A DNA stretch of 64,000 nt from Cordylochernes scorpioides (Eukaryota; Arthropoda; Arachnida; Pseudoscorpiones; Chernetidae). The notes below the pieces were generated by a model. It was not told the DNA's origin, ran no database searches, and worked only from the letters and a program-made list of their open reading frames with translations. The position numbers and the translations under genes were made by a program. This document shows positions 59,377 to 64,000 of the stretch, in pieces. Numbering within the stretch: the first letter of the stretch is position 1; each line of letters starts with the position of its first letter. The DNA lies in NCBI GenBank assembly GCA_030710605.1, contig CP092875.1, forward strand, positions 63,745,404 through 63,809,403, given 5' to 3'.

Positions 59377-61783
59377 CAGTGGTACCTCGACATACGAGTT
59401 TAATTCGTTCCGCAACCTTGCTCGTATCTTGAATTACTCGTATCTCGAAGCAAATTTCCCCATACAAAACAATTGAACTACCATTAATCCGTTCCAACCT
59501 ACAAAATGTCACCCCAGTTATTTTTGTTACGTGGTTTTAAATAATAAAAACGTATTTATAAATATCAAATATTTATTGCACAAAAACAAAAAGATAATGT
59601 AAAGAAATAAATTAGATATCCTCACTGGTCTTTGCCTTTTTCGCTACATTTTTCTCGCTTCCACCTGTAGGCCGTTTAGAAAAAAACATGCCCAAGGAGG
59701 TTTGTTTCTTCCTCCCTCTCAGAATGTTCCGGAAATGAGTTAGGCAAGTGTCATTAAAAAGGTCAGATGCACGACCTGTTGCAACTTTTTCTGGGTGTTT
59801 TTTTTTCCACGAACTGTGAAACTCTCTCCCACATTCCTAAGATCTCCTTTATCTCTCTTGTAGAAATAACCTCCTCTTCTGACTCCTCAAAACCAATTAC
59901 TTGCATAACCTCAGTATGCTGCTGTGACTGTAACTCTTGTATCTCCTCAGTCGTCAGTTCCTCGGTGTGCTCCTCGATGAGCTCGTTCACGTCTCTCTCT
60001 TCCACCTCTAAACCCATGGATTTCCCCAGAGATACAATCTCCTCCTCTACTGAAACACCGGGTTCCAATTCTTCATAGATCCTTTCAGCTACAGCTTCAG
60101 GCCACAGCTTTTTTCCATGCAGAGGTCAAGGTCCTCGTTGTAACTCCCAACCAGGCCTGATCGATAATTTGTAGGCAAATCGCTATATTAAAGTGGTCCT
60201 TCCAGAACTCTCGAAGGGTGAGGTTTGTGCTCTCCGTCACTTCAAAGCAGCGCCGAAACAGATGCTTGGTGTATAGTTTTTTAAAATTAGAAATCACTTG
60301 CTGATCCATGGGCTGCAGGATAGGAGTGGTGTTGGGTGGTAAGTTGAGAACCTTTATGAATTTTAACTTCTCGAGGATGTCATCTTCGAGGTTTGGTGGA
60401 TGAGCAGGGGCATTGTCGAGGATGAGAAGGGCTTGCACGGGTAGGTTATTTTCTTGTAGGTATTTCTTAACAGTAGGGCCGAAAACCAGGTTTACCCACT
60501 CCACAAAGAACTTCCTGGTGACCCATGCCTTCGGGTTCGACCTCCACATAACTTGCAGTTTTTCTTTCAGAATCTTATGTGATTTAAATGCTCTGGGGTT
60601 TTCCGAATGGTACACGAGCAGAGGCTTGATCTTGCAGTCGCCACTCGCATTGGCGCACAGTGCTAGAGTCAATCTGTCCTTCATAGGTTTGTGGCCTGGC
60701 ATCATCTTCTCCTCTGCCGTTATATATGTTCTATTCGGCATCTTTTTCCAGAACAGCCCTGTCTCATCACAATTGAAGACTTGCTGAGAGATGTATCCTT
60801 GGGCTTTTATTAGATCGGAAAATGTTTTTATGTAATTCTCAGCTGCCTCATATCTGAACTTGCTGCCTCACCATGTCTGACAACGGAGTGAATACCGCTC
60901 CTCTTTTTAAAATTCTCAAACCAGCCCCGGCTGGCTTTAAATGACTCTTCCGATGCCTCGTCGATGGAAGTCTGCGGGGTTTGCTTCAGCAAATCTCCGT
61001 AGATCGCTCTTGCCTTCTCACAAATGATGGTCTGCGTCAAGGTATCTCCTTGGAGCTGCTTTTCTGTCACCCACACCATCAGCAGTTTCTCCATATTTTC
61101 ATGAAGGGAGGTTCGCAGCTTGGAAATTATCGTAAGGCCCTTAGCCGGCGTTACACTCTTTATCGACTCCTTCCGTTTAAGCACAGAACATATCATGGAC
61201 GTACTACGGCCATACTGCCTCGGCAAGTCAACAACTCGAACACCTTGCTAATGTTTTTCTATAATTTCACGTTTCAATTCAATACTCATCATCTTTTTCT
61301 TAGCACTTGACTTTTTACAAACTTTCTTCCGATCCATGGTTATAAAAATAAATGAACTAAAACTGTAAATGTAAACGCAACACAAAACGCGAACACAAAA
61401 CACAACTTATCACAGCGGAAGCACGCTGCTAACTGATCGTGATGGCGCGACTGCGTGTTACTACCTGTTGTGTTTTAACTTTAAAAGCACACAAAAATAT
61501 AATAAACTTGAATTTGTTTATTCAAGTCTCAAAAAACAAAGCTTTGCATATAGAACAAATAATAATGAAGAAGAAGAAAGAAACATTTTAGGAAAAGCAA
61601 AAACAAAACAAAAGTACTGGTCAAAAAGAAACATTTAAAATCACAGATTAATATCTTCAACACTACCGAACCGAACTCGTATCTCGAATTTCGCTCGTAA
61701 CTAAAAGCAAAAAATCACTTGCTCGTCGGCTCGTATCTCGAAAAACTCGTATGTTGGGGCGCTCGTATGTCGAGGTACCACTG
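59377..61783 (-). mobile_element. Tigger (pogo-type) DNA transposon
   Basis: Inverted ends CAGTGGTACCTCGACATACG, TA at 59375-59376 and 61784-61785. Subterminal repeats of CTCGTATCTCGAA occur near both ends. Length 2.4 kb, typical of autonomous Tigger elements. Confidence 0.95.
59767..61337 (-). pseudogene. Tigger transposase, broken in three places
   Basis: From ATG at 61335-61337 the frame begins MDRKK..., with an in-frame TAG about 50 codons later (near 61247). A CENP-B/Tigger-type DNA-binding region follows to about 60870 (SRGWFENFKKRSG). A frameshift near 60860 leads into a frame with FNCDETGLFWKK (first catalytic D), LLILDNAPAHPP (second D) and PPNTTPILQPMDQQVI (third D). A second shift near 60095 leads to an acidic tail (EELTTEEIQELQ). 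Each defect alone would end the protein, so the copy is dead. Confidence 0.9.
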
Positions 61784-61859
61784 TATTTGAATCATTTTCC
61801 GGGTCAAACGTTGTATTGCCGGACTGAGAATCCTCTCGGTGCTCTTTACTGATGATCGC

Positions 61860-62200
61860 CCCAGAATACAGACGGATGGACATGCGAGATTTGCGGGACA
61901 AGAATGGAGCCGGGGCTACATCACCATATACTCTCATGTATGGGGCTGAAAGACGAACGAGAAGTGCTCCTCAGTGAAATAGGCCTTGAGGGATTCTCTT
62001 TGGAGCTCCTGTTGAATGAGGTGGTGAGAAACAGAGCTGAAGCGTTTGCGTTGTTCAAATTTTGGAAGACGGCTGAAGAGAAAGGGAAGCTATATACATA
62101 ATCTAATTGATGTAAATAATTATATGTAAATAATCTTTGTCAGGATTAGAATGACGAATCCTGTATGGGACTTTGATTCCAGTAAAAGGCTTGTTGCTGC
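61860..62200 (+). pseudogene. LINE C-terminal fragment with 3' tail
   Basis: HHILSCMGLKDEREVLLSEIGLEGFSLELLL..., ending at a TAA at 62099-62101, resembles the end of LINE RT polyproteins (H...C then a helix). It is followed by GAATCCTGTATGGGAC, GTAAAAGGCTTGTTGC and a (TGC) run, like the LINE tails elsewhere in the window. Confidence 0.5.
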
Positions 62201-62349
62201 TGCTGTATATAGTCACAGTGTAGAAAATACTATACTATACCTACTACTTATAGGTTTCTCTCTGTATTCTTAGTTCTCTTCTCTTCAATTACTCTGTAAA
62301 CTGGCGAATCCTTTATAGGACGAGAGGTACTCAATAAAGGCTTTTGTTG

Positions 62350-62640
62350 TTGTATTTTTGAATCATTTTTGACACGTATGATTCTCTCTAAAATAAAATA
62401 ATTTTCTACTGCCCTTATCCGGGTAGTTGGCGATCTAAGGATACGCTCCAGGAGCCTGGTTACCTTTATGTTACTACTACTTACTACTGTCCTTACTGCA
62501 ATAATAGAATAATGGGAGGGTTCACCACTGATGAGCCAGGCCCTCTCATTATTTTATCATTGCAGTAAGGGCAGTAGAAAATTGATTCATTTTAGAAAGA
62601 ATCATACGTGTCTAAAATAGTTCAAATTTCTTATAACAGA
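62350..62640. repeat. Palindromic repeat, family E (copy 1)
   Basis: Outer arms GACACGTATGATTCT / AGAATCATACGTGTC, inner arms CTTACTGCAATAATA / complement, centre with GGGAGGGTTCACC and ACTGATGAGCC. Confidence 0.7.
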
Positions 62641-63164
62641 TATGCATCAGATTAATATATATATATTTATAAGAGAGAGAAAAGGGATTCATAAATTAAT
62701 GTATTTTACAATTATATTGATGAGACAAAGGCAGGGATGTACTACTCAGATGGTTTATTTGGTGCAGTGCTGGGCTCGTGGTCCAGTCCAGGAAGGCAAT
62801 GATTTTCGGGGTCTCTCCGGGCCAGTTGTAGGAGGGGATGTAGCTGGACATTTCTAAATCTTCGGATTGAAATTCGAACAGGATGAAGATTAATTTATTA
62901 CGGGCACATTGTATTTAACACATTGCCGCGAAATGGTGGTCAATGGTCAAATACAATTTATCCCCGTTATCTTTGTGGTGCCGTTTCTCTGATAAAAGTA
63001 ATTTATTAAAAAATGAACAAAAATTAAAATAAAATTTTTACAGCTCACGTGTACCATCGGTCATGTTGACACACAACATGTTCCATAGCTTTGTTATTTA
63101 ATATTCTCCAGCAGTGAATAATTAATCAATCCTTATTGTCTAATAGTAGTGACGCCCTTAATAA
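62641..63164. other. No gene or recognised repeat
   Basis: AT-rich apart from a GC-richer stretch at 62760-62850 that has a 71-codon frame without recognisable motifs. Confidence 0.4.
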
Positions 63165-63590
63165 ACTCTTTTACATCTCTTGATATCAAATTACAAAACT
63201 ATTTTAGACGCGTAATATTCTTTTTTTTAATAAAACAATTTCTACTGCAATGGAAAAATTAAGGAAGAGCGATTGCTCGAAGCATATTATAGATTTATAA
63301 TTATATGTAATTCTGCTGTCCTAAAAGCTTATATCCATATTTCATCTAAAATACCCATTCGAAGAGTCAAGCATCAGTTTCACTATAAAAGGAAGTTCCA
63401 AAAATGCAATATAACAGCGGTATGGTAGATTAAACTGGCGAAACCGCTTGGAGGGTTCACCACTGATGAGCCAGGCCCTCCCTTTAATTTTTCCATTGCA
63501 GTAAGGGCAGTATAAATTGTTTTAATTAAAAAAAAAAGAATATTACGCGTCTAAAATAGTTTTGTAATTTGATAACAGATGGCGCGCTAG
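63165..63590. repeat. Palindromic repeat, family E (copy 2)
   Basis: Arms ATTACAAAACTATTTTAGACG and complement, inner arms around TTTCTACTGCAATGG. The centre reads CTGGC-GAAAC ... ACTGATGA-GCCAG. Confidence 0.75.
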
Positions 63591-63675
63591 TGGATCGTAA
63601 TATCTTGATATCAAACTCCATATTTGTTGTGTCACAATATAAATACTTGTATACACAGTATATATATTGTATATA

Positions 63676-63850
63676 CAGTTGAACCTCCCTGTAAAGGACG
63701 CTTAATTGCAGAGCAAAGTGTCATTTAAAGAGAGGTGTCCTCATAACAGAGAGTTGATTAATAGTATAAAAATGGTAATTTTGCAAAAGTGAAACTATCC
63801 TTGGTAGAGGTGACTTCTAGCTCGAATGTCTTCTCATGGAGGTTTTACTG
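63676..63850 (-). mobile_element. P1 MITE
   Basis: CAGTTGAACCTCC ... GGAGGTTTTACTG, TA flanks. Confidence 0.75.
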
Positions 63851-63952
63851 TATATAACTTGAATATTATATTTTCAAATTTTGAAAATATATGTCGTACC
63901 GCAAGCACTAACAGTCATAGGGCCACGTGGTCAGGCGTCAATAGGTAACACA

Positions 63953-64000
63953 ATGGACGAAGCAGGTTGGCTGTCATCTGAGAGAGAGGCTAGCGCCGAA
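63953..64000 (+). CDS. Possible first codons of a gene running off the right edge
   Basis: From ATG in the context ACACAATGG, MDEAGWLSSEREASAE is open to the window end. The composition is GC-rich, like the SPG21 exons and unlike the surrounding DNA. Sixteen codons are too few to be sure, and no homologue is recognised. Confidence 0.25.
   Translation, partial: MDEAGWLSSEREASAE

Noticed and set aside
61701..61937. 78-codon - strand frame beside the Tigger end
   Set aside because: It overlaps the Tigger terminus and is antisense to the LINE fragment. No motif supports it.
62759..62857. RNase H-like or other coding fragment in the GC-richer stretch
   Set aside because: Only a short frame with no conserved catalytic residues could be read.

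Overview
The window is animal nuclear DNA, AT-rich and packed with repeats. It holds one confidently identified protein-coding host gene, a few tRNA or tRNA-like genes, and a dense, nested set of transposable elements. The lineage is probably arthropod, judged from two very short introns (54 and 49 bp) beside very long ones, a Penelope-like element with a GIY-YIG endonuclease, a Mag-type Gypsy element, several mariners, Tigger/pogo elements and non-LTR fragments. The species cannot be told from the sequence.

Host gene: eight coding exons on the + strand between 27621 and 55960 encode a maspardin (SPG21/ACP33) orthologue, an alpha/beta-hydrolase-fold protein of endosomes. All seven introns between them keep GT-AG ends and the reading frame. 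Only the initiator exon is missing; it should lie upstream of 27.6 kb. The first visible intron is 17.2 kb and contains a 4.15-kb satellite, a mariner with a long open frame and many retroelements. A possible start of another gene lies at the right edge (63953).

Region by region: 0.4-1 kb, tRNA-Phe and a Helitron-like end. 0.94-8.3 kb, a Penelope-like element (PLE, - strand) interrupted by a complete, uninterrupted Gypsy/Mag element (LTRs 1390-1591 and 5745-5946, 5-bp target duplication). 11.9-12.7 kb, tRNA-Gly and Helitron-like ends. 13.5-15.5 kb, a gag-bearing LTR element without pol. 17.1-18.1 kb, a decayed transposase. 23-24.1 kb, two tRNA-Gly-bearing repeats flanking a 57-bp tandem array. 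24.8-26.1 kb, a decayed mariner nested in another repeat. 27.6-56 kb, SPG21 with its TE-filled introns. 36.4-40.6 kb, a 133-bp satellite with a 266-bp higher-order unit. 41.9-43.1 kb, a second mariner. 52-58 kb, inverted-repeat elements carrying hammerhead ribozyme motifs. 59.4-61.8 kb, a decayed Tigger. 62-64 kb, a LINE 3' end, further palindromic elements and a MITE.

The most interesting pattern is a set of palindromic non-autonomous repeat families (called A to F here). Families A and C are flanked by 13-16-bp target duplications, which points to retrotransposition rather than DNA transposition. Families B and C carry a hammerhead-ribozyme core with a covarying stem II, and family A and the PLE carry a similar CTGANGA-hairpin-GAAA motif. 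PLEs are known to carry hammerheads, so the palindromes may be PLE-driven, ribozyme-bearing non-autonomous elements.
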